A stretch of DNA of 6,150 nucleotides from Synergistaceae bacterium (GTDB lineage Bacteria > Synergistota > Synergistia > Synergistales > Aminobacteriaceae): positions 1-6,150 of the forward strand of contig JAITPZ010000046.1 of assembly GCA_031289165.1 (NCBI GenBank). Direction: 5' to 3'. Shown here piece after piece: positions 1-5,964 of the stretch; within the stretch, counting starts at the first letter, position 1, and each line of letters starts with the position of its first letter. The translations under genes and the position numbers were made by a program. The notes below the pieces were generated by a model. It ran no database searches. It saw only the letters and a program-made list of their open reading frames with translations, and was not told the origin of the DNA.

Positions 1-11
1 ATTTAACTCCC

Positions 12-111
12 AATGTCAGCAACTTAAGGGGTCGAGGGGTCCGCGACCCCTCGCGAGGTTTGGGGCGGAGCCCCAAAGATTGGTCGCGTTCATTCTTAAG
101 TTGTGGACATT
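12..111. repeat. Nested inverted-repeat element, REP/MITE-like
   Basis: The outer arms 12-28 and 95-111 are inverted copies of each other, matching at 15 of 17 positions; the inner 9 bp (CAACTTAAG at 20-28, CTTAAGTTG at 95-103) is perfect. Between them lie two GC-rich perfect hairpins. One is 33-41 with 45-53 (9 bp, 3-base loop), the other 59-66 with 70-77 (TTTGGGGC/GCCCCAAA, loop GGA). The whole could fold as a closed stem carrying two side hairpins. No reading frame is supported here. The element starts 15 bases past the stop of the kinase gene, but no hairpin is followed by a T run on either strand, so a simple intrinsic terminator is not supported. A dispersed palindromic repeat or a small non-autonomous element is the likeliest reading. 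Copy number elsewhere cannot be seen. Confidence 0.6.
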
Positions 112-125
112 GATTAATAAAAAAT

Positions 126-1397
126 TTATTTTCCCGACAGATATCGGTGCAGGCGGAGCAGTGTGTCTTTTTCTCCGAATGCGCCGGCCTTCGTAAAGAA
201 ATTTTGGCGGGTTCGGGGGTTTCGGGAACGGATCAGGCCGGGCAAAAGCTCCTCCTCCAGGCGCAGGGGATAGCTTTCCAGACCCGACAGAAGAGCGTGG
301 GCGGTGTCCCCGCCCGACAGAAAGAAATTCTCGACGCGCAACTCGTCGGCGAATTTCCGGGCGATGGCCTGTATCGCCGTGAGGATCGCCGCCGAGCTCA
401 TTCGACCGTCTCCCACCCGGATCAGCACCTCGGCGTCGGACGGGGCCATCAGGCGCAGGGGCTCGCGGAGCCATCGGGAAAGCGCCTCCCTGTCCCTCGT
501 TTCGCCTTCGGAAAGCGTGAACGTCGGAATTTTCGTCCCGGCGGCGAGGACGGCGGCCTGTTCACGCGTCACGGCCGACGCGGTTCCGCAAAGCCAGAGG
601 GTCCTGCCCGTGAAGGGTTCCGCCGGGGCGCCCGGAGATGCGGCATTTTTCGCGCCCTCCCTGCGCGAGGTCAGCAGCTCGACAATTGCCCCCGCCAGGC
701 CCGCCGAGCCCGCGGGCAGACACTCGGGACGCGTCGCCAGCTCGGCCAGGATCTCCAGATGTTCGCGGTCGACGGCCTCGCACGCCACCACGCAGGGCTC
801 GGACAGCCACGATTCGAAGAGGGAGAAAAGCGCCTCACGCCCCCGCGAGAGCGTTGGAATATCCAACAAACGGACCGCCAGTTTCTCCGGGCCCGCCACG
901 ATATCGACGATGTTCGACGTTCTCATCGGGGTTATGGGGTCCCTTCCCAGCTCTGTTTCCGCCACAGGAACCCCGTGCATGCGCAGGAGTCCGTGGTGGA
1001 CGGTACGCCCCTGCTCGACGCTGGTCGGCGCGACCAGCGCGACCCTCTTCCCCGTCAGCTCGAGAAGCTCCGAAACCTCCGCGCCGATCTGTCCCCGCAG
1101 CGTGGAGTCGATCTTTTTGTAAACGAGCCCTCCATTCCCTCCGTTCAGGCGACCGGCAACCTCGAACCCCTCGCGAACGGCCCTGCGCGCCTGCGCCGCG
1201 TCGAGGCGTCGTGAATCCGTGAACACCGCTATTCCCTCCACGCTCGTTTCCTCGAACCCGGAGGACGCCGTGGAAGGACTCAGCCACATGTCGTCGACAA
1301 CCGGGGCGAAACGGATTCCCGTGTCCGCCGCGCCGGTCAGGTCGTCCGCGACGACGGTGACGCCGTATTTTTCGGAACCTGCCTTTACCGTATTCAT
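126..1397 (-). CDS. Four-carbon acid sugar kinase family protein (DUF1537, OtnK/DtnK-like)
   Basis: Predicted cytoplasmic ATP-dependent kinase of 423 residues, the usual length for this family. Characterised relatives phosphorylate four-carbon sugar acids such as D-erythronate, L-threonate or 3-oxo-tetronate at the 4-hydroxyl. The N-terminal sugar-binding domain shows ADDLTGAADTG (17-27), KKIDSTLRG (94-102) and a GRT-containing segment PTSVEQGRTVHHG (124-136), followed by DPITPM (153-158). The C-terminal nucleotide-binding domain shows GSAGLA (230-235), SGGDTA (361-366) and KAGAFGEKDTL (403-413). The ATG start is well supported: AAGGAG lies 10 bases upstream (1408-1413, minus strand). Family members usually sit beside pdxA2, a class II aldolase (otnC), an isomerase or a dehydrogenase; none is inside this window, though the gene's downstream side is cut off by the window end. 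The substrate therefore cannot be assigned. The segment at 124-126 reads PTS where I expect PAF, which may reflect a divergent subgroup. Regulation may involve the inverted repeats at 1431-1530. Confidence 0.93.
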   Translation of the reverse strand: MNTVKAGSEKYGVTVVADDLTGAADTGIRFAPVVDDMWLSPSTASSGFEETSVEGIAVFTDSRRLDAAQARRAVREGFEVAGRLNGGNGGLVYKKIDSTLRGQIGAEVSELLELTGKRVALVAPTSVEQGRTVHHGLLRMHGVPVAETELGRDPITPMRTSNIVDIVAGPEKLAVRLLDIPTLSRGREALFSLFESWLSEPCVVACEAVDREHLEILAELATRPECLPAGSAGLAGAIVELLTSRREGAKNAASPGAPAEPFTGRTLWLCGTASAVTREQAAVLAAGTKIPTFTLSEGETRDREALSRWLREPLRLMAPSDAEVLIRVGDGRMSSAAILTAIQAIARKFADELRVENFFLSGGDTAHALLSGLESYPLRLEEELLPGLIRSRNPRTRQNFFTKAGAFGEKDTLLRLHRYLSGK

Positions 1398-1430
1398 GAC
1401 GATTTATCTCCTTTGCAGGATGATATAGCG

Positions 1431-1530
1431 GTTTAACTTAAGTTCACTGTTTAAGAAGCTAAAAGTTTTCCTCGACAGTGAGCCGTTTTTAGCTATTTTA
1501 ACTTCAGGTTTTTTACCTGAATTCACTATA
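1431..1530 (-). promoter_or_regulatory. AT-rich leader with several short inverted repeats upstream of the kinase gene
   Basis: This AT-rich stretch lies 34-133 bases upstream of the kinase start. It holds a 10-bp palindrome AACTTAAGTT (1435-1444), a 7-bp inverted repeat TCACTGT/ACAGTGA (1444-1450 and 1475-1481), an 8-bp inverted repeat AGCTAAAA/TTTTAGCT (1457-1464 and 1487-1494), and a perfect 7-bp hairpin TTCAGGT/ACCTGAA with a T5 loop (1503-1509 and 1515-1521). TTTAACTT followed by TTCACT occurs twice: close together at 1432-1448, and split by the hairpin near 1497-1526. On the minus strand TATAGT (1531-1526) is a possible -10 box, with a poor -35. I infer a promoter with operator sites, or a structured 5' leader. 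No known riboswitch is recognised. Confidence 0.4.
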
Positions 1531-1767
1531 GCAGGGAAATTGCCCCGTAAAAGAAAACCGATTCTCATTTTACATCTCTCCATGTGTTTTGCGGCGCGTC
1601 GTGGCGGGAATCACAATTGTCGTTCATAAAATTCGGAATCAACAGAAAAGCGACGCTGGTGTCATATTGCAAAGTCGGATATGATGAATACGAGGAAGTG
1701 TGAAGTCGTCCGGACACAAGGCCCGTGAGCCCTATGTTTCCGCGGGAGTATGGACGGATTTCGAGAT
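1531..1767. other. Intergenic region between divergent kinase and CapA genes, no gene found
   Basis: This stretch, together with the leader on its left, makes up the non-coding gap between the divergently transcribed kinase and CapA genes. The CapA reading frame stays open back to a GTG at 1700, but that upstream part has no ribosome binding site and precedes the signal peptide, so I treat it as untranslated. TATGAT at 1680-1685 is a candidate -10 box for the CapA gene, without a recognisable -35 at the right distance. A 15-codon ATG frame at 1582 lacks a Shine-Dalgarno sequence and is not called. Confidence 0.3.
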
Positions 1768-1773
1768 GAGGGG
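1768..1773 (+). promoter_or_regulatory. Ribosome binding site deciding the CapA start
   Basis: GAGGGG lies 7 bases before the GTG at 1781. The alternative in-frame starts at 1700 (GTG), 1766 (ATG) and 1793 (ATG) have no comparable site at a proper distance. Starting at 1781 also puts the signal peptide exactly at the N-terminus. Confidence 0.65.
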
Positions 1774-1780
1774 ATTGCGC

Positions 1781-2968
1781 GTGCGAATCAAAATGAAAAC
1801 GATTTTTCTCAGCGTTCTCGTCGGTCTGCTTTCCGCGTCGGTCTCTACGGGGAACGAGCGGGCGAGGCTGATCTTCACCGGCGACATCATGGCGCATATC
1901 GAACAGCTCGAAGCGGCGAAAAGGGGAGCTTCGTACGACTTCGCGCCACAATTTCGGCGCGTCGCCCCGCTCCTCGAAAACGCGCTCGTCGTCGGGAACC
2001 TGGAGACGGTATTCGCGGGGGAGAAGTCGAGATACACCGGCTACCCGGCGTTCAATACGCCTGACGATCTGGCCGGGGCTTTGGTCGACGCGGGGTTCCA
2101 CGTCGTCACGCTCGCGAACAATCATATTCTCGACAGAAGGGAAAAGGGCGCGGCCCGGACCATCGACGTGCTGGAGGATGCCGGGCTCCTCCGGACGGGC
2201 CTGGCGCGAGACGGGGCCGAAGCCGGAGATCCCCTGATCGTGGTATACGAGGGGTTCAAACTCGCGTTTCTGAGCTTCACCTACGGCAGCAACATCCCTC
2301 CGTCGCAGAACGTCGCCTCCCGCGACGTTTTCCTGAACGTGATATCGGACGAAGCCGTGGAAGAAGGCCTGGCGAGGGCCGGGGCTCAGGCGCCGGACCT
2401 GACGATCGTCTGCTTCCACTGGGGCAACGAGTATCAGTTCGCCCCGACGAAGGGATGCCGGGCCATCGCCGACCTGTGCTTCAAAAACGGCGCGGACATG
2501 GTGATCGGGACGCATCCCCACGTTCTCCAGCCCCTGGAGATCGTGAGTGCTGACGGGGGCGACGATTCTCCCCGGCTCGTGGCGTGGTCGCTCGGAAATT
2601 TTGTCTCGAACCAGCGCACGATTCCCAGAGAGCGAAGCGTCCTTCTGGCCGTGGATGTCGAAAAGATCCCGGTCGAAAACGCCTCGGGAGACACGCGCAT
2701 CGTAAGAGTAGCGATAGCGCCGACCTGGGTTTCGTCGAGACGCCTCGAAGGCCGCCGCCTGTTCGAGGTAGTCTACGCCGGAACGGGAGACCGCTTCAAC
2801 CACGCCGGGCTCCCTGAGGGCGAGCTGCGCCAGGCGCGGGAGGCCGGTAAAAAGGTGCTGGAGTTTCTGGGAGCGACGGGCACCCCCGACGCTGAGGGGT
2901 TCTACACCCTCTGGGACGCAGGCGCCCCGGACGTCCTGCCGAGCCCGGGCCGCAGGTCCCCGCAGTGA
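1781..2968 (+). CDS. Exported CapA-family metallophosphatase
   Basis: Predicted 395-residue protein of the CapA (PGA_cap) family, a calcineurin-like metallophosphatase fold first known from poly-gamma-glutamate capsule synthesis. Residues 1-24 form a signal peptide: basic MRIKMK, a hydrophobic core at 7-19, then small residues, with cleavage probably near 20-24. The mature protein should act in the periplasm or at the cell surface. Conserved motifs follow in family order: TGDIM (33-37), GNLE (72-75), LANNH (111-115), HWGNEY (213-218), GTHPH (243-247) and SLGNF (270-274). These supply the Asp, Glu, Asn and His residues expected to hold two metals. There is no lipobox cysteine at the cleavage region, so a soluble rather than lipid-anchored form is likely. 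No CapB, CapC or CapE homologue is nearby, so a role in poly-gamma-glutamate synthesis is not supported; many stand-alone members have no known substrate. It is a single-gene unit, convergent with the next gene. The GTG start was chosen on ribosome-site spacing. Confidence 0.9.
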   Translation: MRIKMKTIFLSVLVGLLSASVSTGNERARLIFTGDIMAHIEQLEAAKRGASYDFAPQFRRVAPLLENALVVGNLETVFAGEKSRYTGYPAFNTPDDLAGALVDAGFHVVTLANNHILDRREKGAARTIDVLEDAGLLRTGLARDGAEAGDPLIVVYEGFKLAFLSFTYGSNIPPSQNVASRDVFLNVISDEAVEEGLARAGAQAPDLTIVCFHWGNEYQFAPTKGCRAIADLCFKNGADMVIGTHPHVLQPLEIVSADGGDDSPRLVAWSLGNFVSNQRTIPRERSVLLAVDVEKIPVENASGDTRIVRVAIAPTWVSSRRLEGRRLFEVVYAGTGDRFNHAGLPEGELRQAREAGKKVLEFLGATGTPDAEGFYTLWDAGAPDVLPSPGRRSPQ

Positions 2969-2992
2969 GGCCTCCGCGTTAATCGGCCTTTT
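2968..2992 (+). terminator. Weak terminator-like hairpin between convergent genes
   Basis: AGGCC (2968-2972) can pair with GGCCT (2985-2989) around a 12-base loop, and the stem runs into TTTT (2989-2992). The stem is only 5 bp and overlaps the ends of both convergent genes, which are 22 bases apart. It may help to stop transcription of the CapA gene, but this is uncertain. Confidence 0.25.
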
Positions 2993-3875
2993 ACTGAATC
3001 TTCGGTATGCCGGAGGTGCAGGGAACGCTCGTCTGGCAGAGGCCGCAGCCGTAGCCCGTGAATTTGAAGTTTTCCGCGACGTAGGGGGCGGTGGCGTCGT
3101 CCAGGTAGGCGCTGCAGAGGCGCTTGTCGTGCCCGCGCTCGGACAGCGCGCCGGCGGGGCAGCGTTTGATGCAGGCGCCGCACTTTCCCCTCGTTTTGAA
3201 GGGGCAGTACTCGTCGTAACGCGTGTAGGGGCGAGGCGTCGGGTCGAGGCGCGCGCGCAGGACGACCGATCCGATGCGAACCGCCTTGCCCACGGGGGTA
3301 ATCAGCCCGTCGCAGAGCCCGAACGTCCCCAGCCCGCAGGCGTGCGCGATGTGGCGCTCCGACCAGTTGGAGACGAAAACGTAACGGTCCGACGGCATCT
3401 GCGTCCAGCCCTTCAGGCGCATGGGGGCCACGACCCCGTGTCCGGACGCCTTCAGAAACTCGACCATGTGATCTCTCAGCCTGTTGTTTTCCGCCTCTCC
3501 GAAAATGCGGCTGCGCGCCCAGCGTTCGGACGGCCATTCTCGTTGCCGGGCGTTGTCCCGCTTCGTGACGGGCGTGTGGGGCAATATCCAGGACACGACC
3601 GAGAGCTCTTCGGCGGGCGCGGGGTCGTATCCGCCCGCGGCAAATGCCTCCGCCGGGGTCCAGTGCCGCGCGTCCACCCTGTCCCTGAACTCCAGGAAGA
3701 TCGGATCGTCGCCGCGCGCCACGCCCAGAAGCGGCGTCGCCCAGATCAGCTCGTCGTCAGAATTTTCTTCCTTATTCTCTTCTCGAACGAGGGAACCCAT
3801 GAGGTTGCCAGGGTCCTCTCTCAAAAAACGCTCCGCTTCCTTTTGTATCGAATCCAAATGTGTCGAATTGTTCAT
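2991..3875 (-). CDS. QueG-like 4Fe-4S cluster protein (COG1600-type), substrate unknown
   Basis: Predicted 294-residue cytoplasmic iron-sulfur protein related to epoxyqueuosine reductase (QueG). The C-terminal third carries the cluster ligands. C224, C232, C235 and C239-Pro form a CxxCxxxCP ferredoxin-type group whose first cysteine is displaced. C254, C277, C280 and C286 form a second group ending in GCGLCQTSVPC. The middle region (about 95-215) includes WARSRIFGE (119-127) and HACGLGTFGLCDG (178-190), matching the conserved GLG-F-G stretch of the family. True QueG is longer (about 380 residues in E. coli) and has a C-terminal HEAT-like tRNA-binding domain; this protein ends 8 residues after the last cluster cysteine. 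I therefore do not call it queG. Relatives of this short type are often annotated as epoxyqueuosine reductase or ferredoxin in anaerobes without proof. The ATG start is supported by AGGGGGG (3884-3890, minus strand) 8 bases upstream. It is divergent from the YczE-like gene and convergent with the CapA gene. Confidence 0.85.
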   Translation of the reverse strand: MNNSTHLDSIQKEAERFLREDPGNLMGSLVREENKEENSDDELIWATPLLGVARGDDPIFLEFRDRVDARHWTPAEAFAAGGYDPAPAEELSVVSWILPHTPVTKRDNARQREWPSERWARSRIFGEAENNRLRDHMVEFLKASGHGVVAPMRLKGWTQMPSDRYVFVSNWSERHIAHACGLGTFGLCDGLITPVGKAVRIGSVVLRARLDPTPRPYTRYDEYCPFKTRGKCGACIKRCPAGALSERGHDKRLCSAYLDDATAPYVAENFKFTGYGCGLCQTSVPCTSGIPKIQ

Positions 3876-3893
3876 GATCTGTGCCCCCCTGTG

Positions 3894-3960
3894 GCGCGTT
3901 TTCGCGCTTTATTTCATTATAGCTCCACGACGCGCGGACGATTATAATGTTTTTTTGACT
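3894..3960. promoter_or_regulatory. Divergent promoter region with symmetric TATAAT boxes
   Basis: CATTATA (3915-3921) and TATAATG (3943-3949) are a perfect 7-bp inverted pair separated by 21 bases. The right copy gives a consensus -10 box TATAAT on the plus strand (3943-3948), placing a transcript start about 50 bases before the YczE-like ATG. The left copy gives the same box on the minus strand (3921-3916) for the Fe-S protein gene. No good -35 element is seen at 16-18 bases from either box, so activator-dependent or weak promoters are possible. A small hairpin GCGCG-TTTT-CGCGC sits at 3894-3907, inside the minus-strand leader. TTGACT at 3955-3960 resembles a -35 but lacks a good -10 downstream. 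Confidence 0.45.
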
Positions 3961-4003
3961 CTTGAGGGAATCCGGGAAGATTCTGCTGAAAGGATCGGGT
4001 ACG

Positions 4004-4684
4004 ATGTATCGCGAGGGATTGAGAATCGTAAGGCTGATATGGGGGCTGTTTCTGTACGCGACGGGGATCGTCATGACGGTTCACGCGAACCTCGGGGTCT
4101 CGCCGTGGAACGTTTTTCACCAGGGAGTCAGCCTTTGGACGGGAATCACGTTCGGGATGGCCAGCATCGTCACCGCGATCGTCATCGTCACCGCGACGGC
4201 GCTGATGAGGGAACACGTCGGCCTCGGGACGCTCTGCGACATGATACTGATCGGGACGTTCGTCGATGTCCTGATGTTCGGGAAGTGGGTTCCGGAGATG
4301 CGGACGTTCGCTGCGGGGCTGGCCATGATGATTGGCGGCCTGCTCATTATCGCCGTCGCCAGCTTTTTCTACATGGGGGCCGGATACGGAGCGGGTCCAA
4401 GGGATTCCCTGATGGTCGCTCTCGCCCGACGCACGGGGCATCCCGTGGGCCTTTGCCGCGTCGTCATCGAGGGAACGGCCCTGCTGTGCGGCTGGCTTCT
4501 GGGCGGCCGGGCGGGTGCCGGCACCGTCATCTCGGCGTTCGGCGTCGGGATCGCGGTGCAGATCGTATTCATGCTCCTGCGCTTCAACGCCCAAACGATT
4601 CATCAGGAGTCGTTCTTCGAGTCCTGCGCGCGCCTGAAGGCATTTTTCGCAAGGGCTCGGGGGGCGGGGTCGAAGGAGGATTGA
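4004..4684 (+). CDS. YczE/YitT-type integral membrane protein
   Basis: Predicted 226-residue inner-membrane protein of the YczE (COG2364) family, whose molecular function is not established. Hydrophobic segments lie at about 7-27, 48-68, 74-93, 102-123, 150-167 and 173-193, giving six probable membrane spans. The family signature appears twice in related form: ANLGVSPWNVFHQG (28-41), followed by TGITFG, and GAGYGAGPRDSLMVAL (126-141), followed by TGHPVG. This pattern suggests an internal duplication of a three-helix unit. The C-terminus (about 194-226) is polar and basic and probably cytoplasmic. The start at ATG 4004 was preferred over an upstream TTG at 3962 because AAAGGA (3989-3994) lies 9 bases before it and the first span then begins near the N-terminus. 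In many bacteria YczE genes accompany MocR-type PLP-binding regulators, but no such gene is in this window. The only near neighbour with a shared promoter region is the divergent Fe-S protein gene. Confidence 0.85.
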   Translation: MYREGLRIVRLIWGLFLYATGIVMTVHANLGVSPWNVFHQGVSLWTGITFGMASIVTAIVIVTATALMREHVGLGTLCDMILIGTFVDVLMFGKWVPEMRTFAAGLAMMIGGLLIIAVASFFYMGAGYGAGPRDSLMVALARRTGHPVGLCRVVIEGTALLCGWLLGGRAGAGTVISAFGVGIAVQIVFMLLRFNAQTIHQESFFESCARLKAFFARARGAGSKED

Positions 4685-4760
4685 AGCGCGGCAAATCCAC
4701 CCGTCGAGAGGGACGACGCAAAAACAGGGTCCTTTCCCGCAGGCAAGCCCTCCGAAAATT

Positions 4761-5060
4761 TTACGCCCCGGCGGTCTCGCGCTCGTCATCGGGCGAATTT
4801 GACAGTACGCGTTCAATCTCCGCGCACACGGGGGAAAAATCGTCTTCCGAGGAGCTGACAAATCTCCCAACCCTTCCGCGAACGCTCTCATAAGCCGCGC
4901 ACTTAACGGGACAACCGCATACCACGAGCGCAAAATCCGGAAGAGCCGTGTCTTCAAACGTGAAGCGAATCGACGGAAACCGGGTCCGGAGACGTTTTAC
5001 GAACGCGGTGCGATCATAGCGCGCGTTGCAGCCTCCGCAATATTTTATCCTGACGATCAA
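4761..5060 (-). CDS. Small cysteine-motif protein (CGGC / CGCPxxC), function unknown
   Basis: Predicted 99-residue soluble protein. It begins with a short strand and a CxxC motif (YCGGCNARYDR, 7-17), then an amphipathic basic helix (about 18-28), a strand-like stretch (31-36), a hydrophobic strand and second cysteine group ALVVCGCPVKCA (44-55), and a C-terminal helix around C79. Cysteines are at 8, 11, 48, 50, 54 and 79. The arrangement resembles a small thioredoxin- or ferredoxin-like redox or metal-binding protein, but I do not recognise a characterised family member, so no function is assigned. The last 12 residues are polar and probably disordered. The start is TTG at 5060: a full GGAGGT lies 6 bases upstream, while the GTG at 5084 would add a glycine-rich, non-conserved-looking leader and lacks such a site. 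It follows the phosphoesterase gene on the same strand after 42 bases, so the two are probably one operon. It converges with the YczE-like gene, and no clear terminator is seen between them. Confidence 0.78.
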   Translation of the reverse strand: MIVRIKYCGGCNARYDRTAFVKRLRTRFPSIRFTFEDTALPDFALVVCGCPVKCAAYESVRGRVGRFVSSSEDDFSPVCAEIERVLSNSPDDERETAGA

Positions 5061-5066
5061 GCCGCC

Positions 5067-5072
5067 ACCTCC
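5067..5072 (-). promoter_or_regulatory. Ribosome binding site deciding a TTG start
   Basis: GGAGGT on the minus strand, 6 bases before TTG at 5060. It is the strongest Shine-Dalgarno sequence in the window and the reason for choosing TTG over the GTG at 5084, which lies upstream of it. Confidence 0.7.
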
Positions 5073-5102
5073 CCGATGGCGCACACTTCGCCCGTGGAAA
5101 TA

Positions 5103-5945
5103 TTACCTTTTCACATCCACCTTTATGGCTCTGTACCGCACCCGTTCGCCGGGCGCGACGTCCACCCGAACGTAGTGGTGGAACGACGCGGCGGTTCCCC
5201 TGTCGTAGAGCCCGCCGCCGCCGCCCCCCGTGATGATGAAGGGAGTATCGCCCCATTTGCCGGTGTAGAATGAGTGGATGTGTCCGGTGAACGTCATCGT
5301 GACGCCGTATTTATCCATCAGGGCGTTCAGGCGTTCGACGTTTTCCGGCCGGCCGCTCATGTCGTGGGGATTTTTTCTGTTGGGCCGGGGGTCGCGCAGG
5401 GGACGGTGCATCATCAGGAAGCGGCGGGCGAAAGGGCGCGCCCTTTCGAGTTCCTCCTCCAGCCAGACGAACTGCTCCTCGGTCAGAGACCAGTCCTGAC
5501 CGTTGTCCAGCACGATGAAGTACGCGCTCCCCACAGTAAAAGAGTAGTAATGGGGCGATCCGAAAAGGCTCGAGTACCGGGCCGCGTTTTTGGACCTGAA
5601 GTGGTCGTGGTTGCTGGCGCAGGTCAGGAAGGGCAGGTCCAGTCCGCGGACGTGGCGAAAGAAGGTGCTCTCGTATTCCACGTCCGTGGCGAGGTCCACC
5701 AGATCCCCGAGGTCGAAGACGAAGAGCAGGTCCTTTTCCTTTAAAATTGCGGCGAGAACCTGGGGAAATTTCGAGTTGGGCCCCTGCGTGTCCCCCACGA
5801 CGACGAACGAAAACACCTCCCGGTCGCGCGGTATCCGCGCCAGATTTTCCTCGTTCCACGCCGCCCCGGCGGACCCGGACAGGGGGAAAAGAACCAGAAA
5901 GAGAATCGAAAGGAACGACAGGATCTTTTTTATGTTTTTTTTCAC
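5103..5945 (-). CDS. Exported calcineurin-like metallophosphoesterase
   Basis: Predicted 280-residue metallophosphoesterase. Residues 1-29 form a signal peptide: MKKNIKK, a long hydrophobic core (8-22), and a likely cleavage site after GSAGA (24-28), so the enzyme should work in the periplasm or outside the cell. The catalytic motifs follow the calcineurin-like order: VGDTQG (50-55), LGDLVD (79-84), SNHDH (111-115), MHRP (179-182) and GHIH (221-224). The first motif is D-x-Q rather than the textbook D-x-H, and the third is SNHD rather than GNHD; both variants keep metal-ligand positions, and D-x-Q types occur in this superfamily. A glycine run (240-245) precedes the C-terminal strand. The substrate, whether nucleotide, phospholipid head group or other phosphoester, cannot be told. 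The GTG start at 5945 is supported by GAGG (5955-5958, minus strand) 9 bases upstream and by a correctly placed signal peptide. The gene is first in a likely two-gene operon with the small cysteine protein. Confidence 0.9.
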   Translation of the reverse strand: MKKNIKKILSFLSILFLVLFPLSGSAGAAWNEENLARIPRDREVFSFVVVGDTQGPNSKFPQVLAAILKEKDLLFVFDLGDLVDLATDVEYESTFFRHVRGLDLPFLTCASNHDHFRSKNAARYSSLFGSPHYYSFTVGSAYFIVLDNGQDWSLTEEQFVWLEEELERARPFARRFLMMHRPLRDPRPNRKNPHDMSGRPENVERLNALMDKYGVTMTFTGHIHSFYTGKWGDTPFIITGGGGGGLYDRGTAASFHHYVRVDVAPGERVRYRAIKVDVKR

Positions 5946-5964
5946 GACAACCCGCCTCGCATGT

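Noticed and set aside
33..77. GC hairpins as an intrinsic terminator for the kinase gene
   Set aside because: Neither hairpin is followed by a T run in the direction of kinase transcription, and they lie inside a larger inverted repeat that explains them better.
147..1214. Plus-strand open frame (355 codons) opposite the kinase gene
   Set aside because: It is antisense to the kinase, whose motifs are clear; the product is Arg/Gly-rich and unrecognisable.
1565..2803. Long minus-strand open frame (412 codons) opposite the CapA gene
   Set aside because: It is antisense to a gene with full family motifs, its translation is rich in Arg and charged residues without recognisable domains, and it has the look of a GC-rich shadow frame.
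4685..4760. Terminator between the convergent YczE-like and small cysteine genes
   Set aside because: A 5-bp hairpin (4702-4706 with 4713-4717) and a T5 run on the minus strand near 4720-4724 exist, but no stable stem directly precedes a T run on either strand.
3484..4893. Plus-strand open frame (469 codons) crossing three genes
   Set aside because: It runs across the Fe-S gene, the divergent promoter and the YczE-like gene in a different frame, with no domain or ribosome site to support it.
3917..4957. Minus-strand open frame (346 codons) opposite the YczE-like gene
   Set aside because: It spans a promoter region, a membrane protein gene and the start of a convergent gene, and its product is a low-complexity Arg/Asp/His-rich sequence. 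It is a shadow frame.
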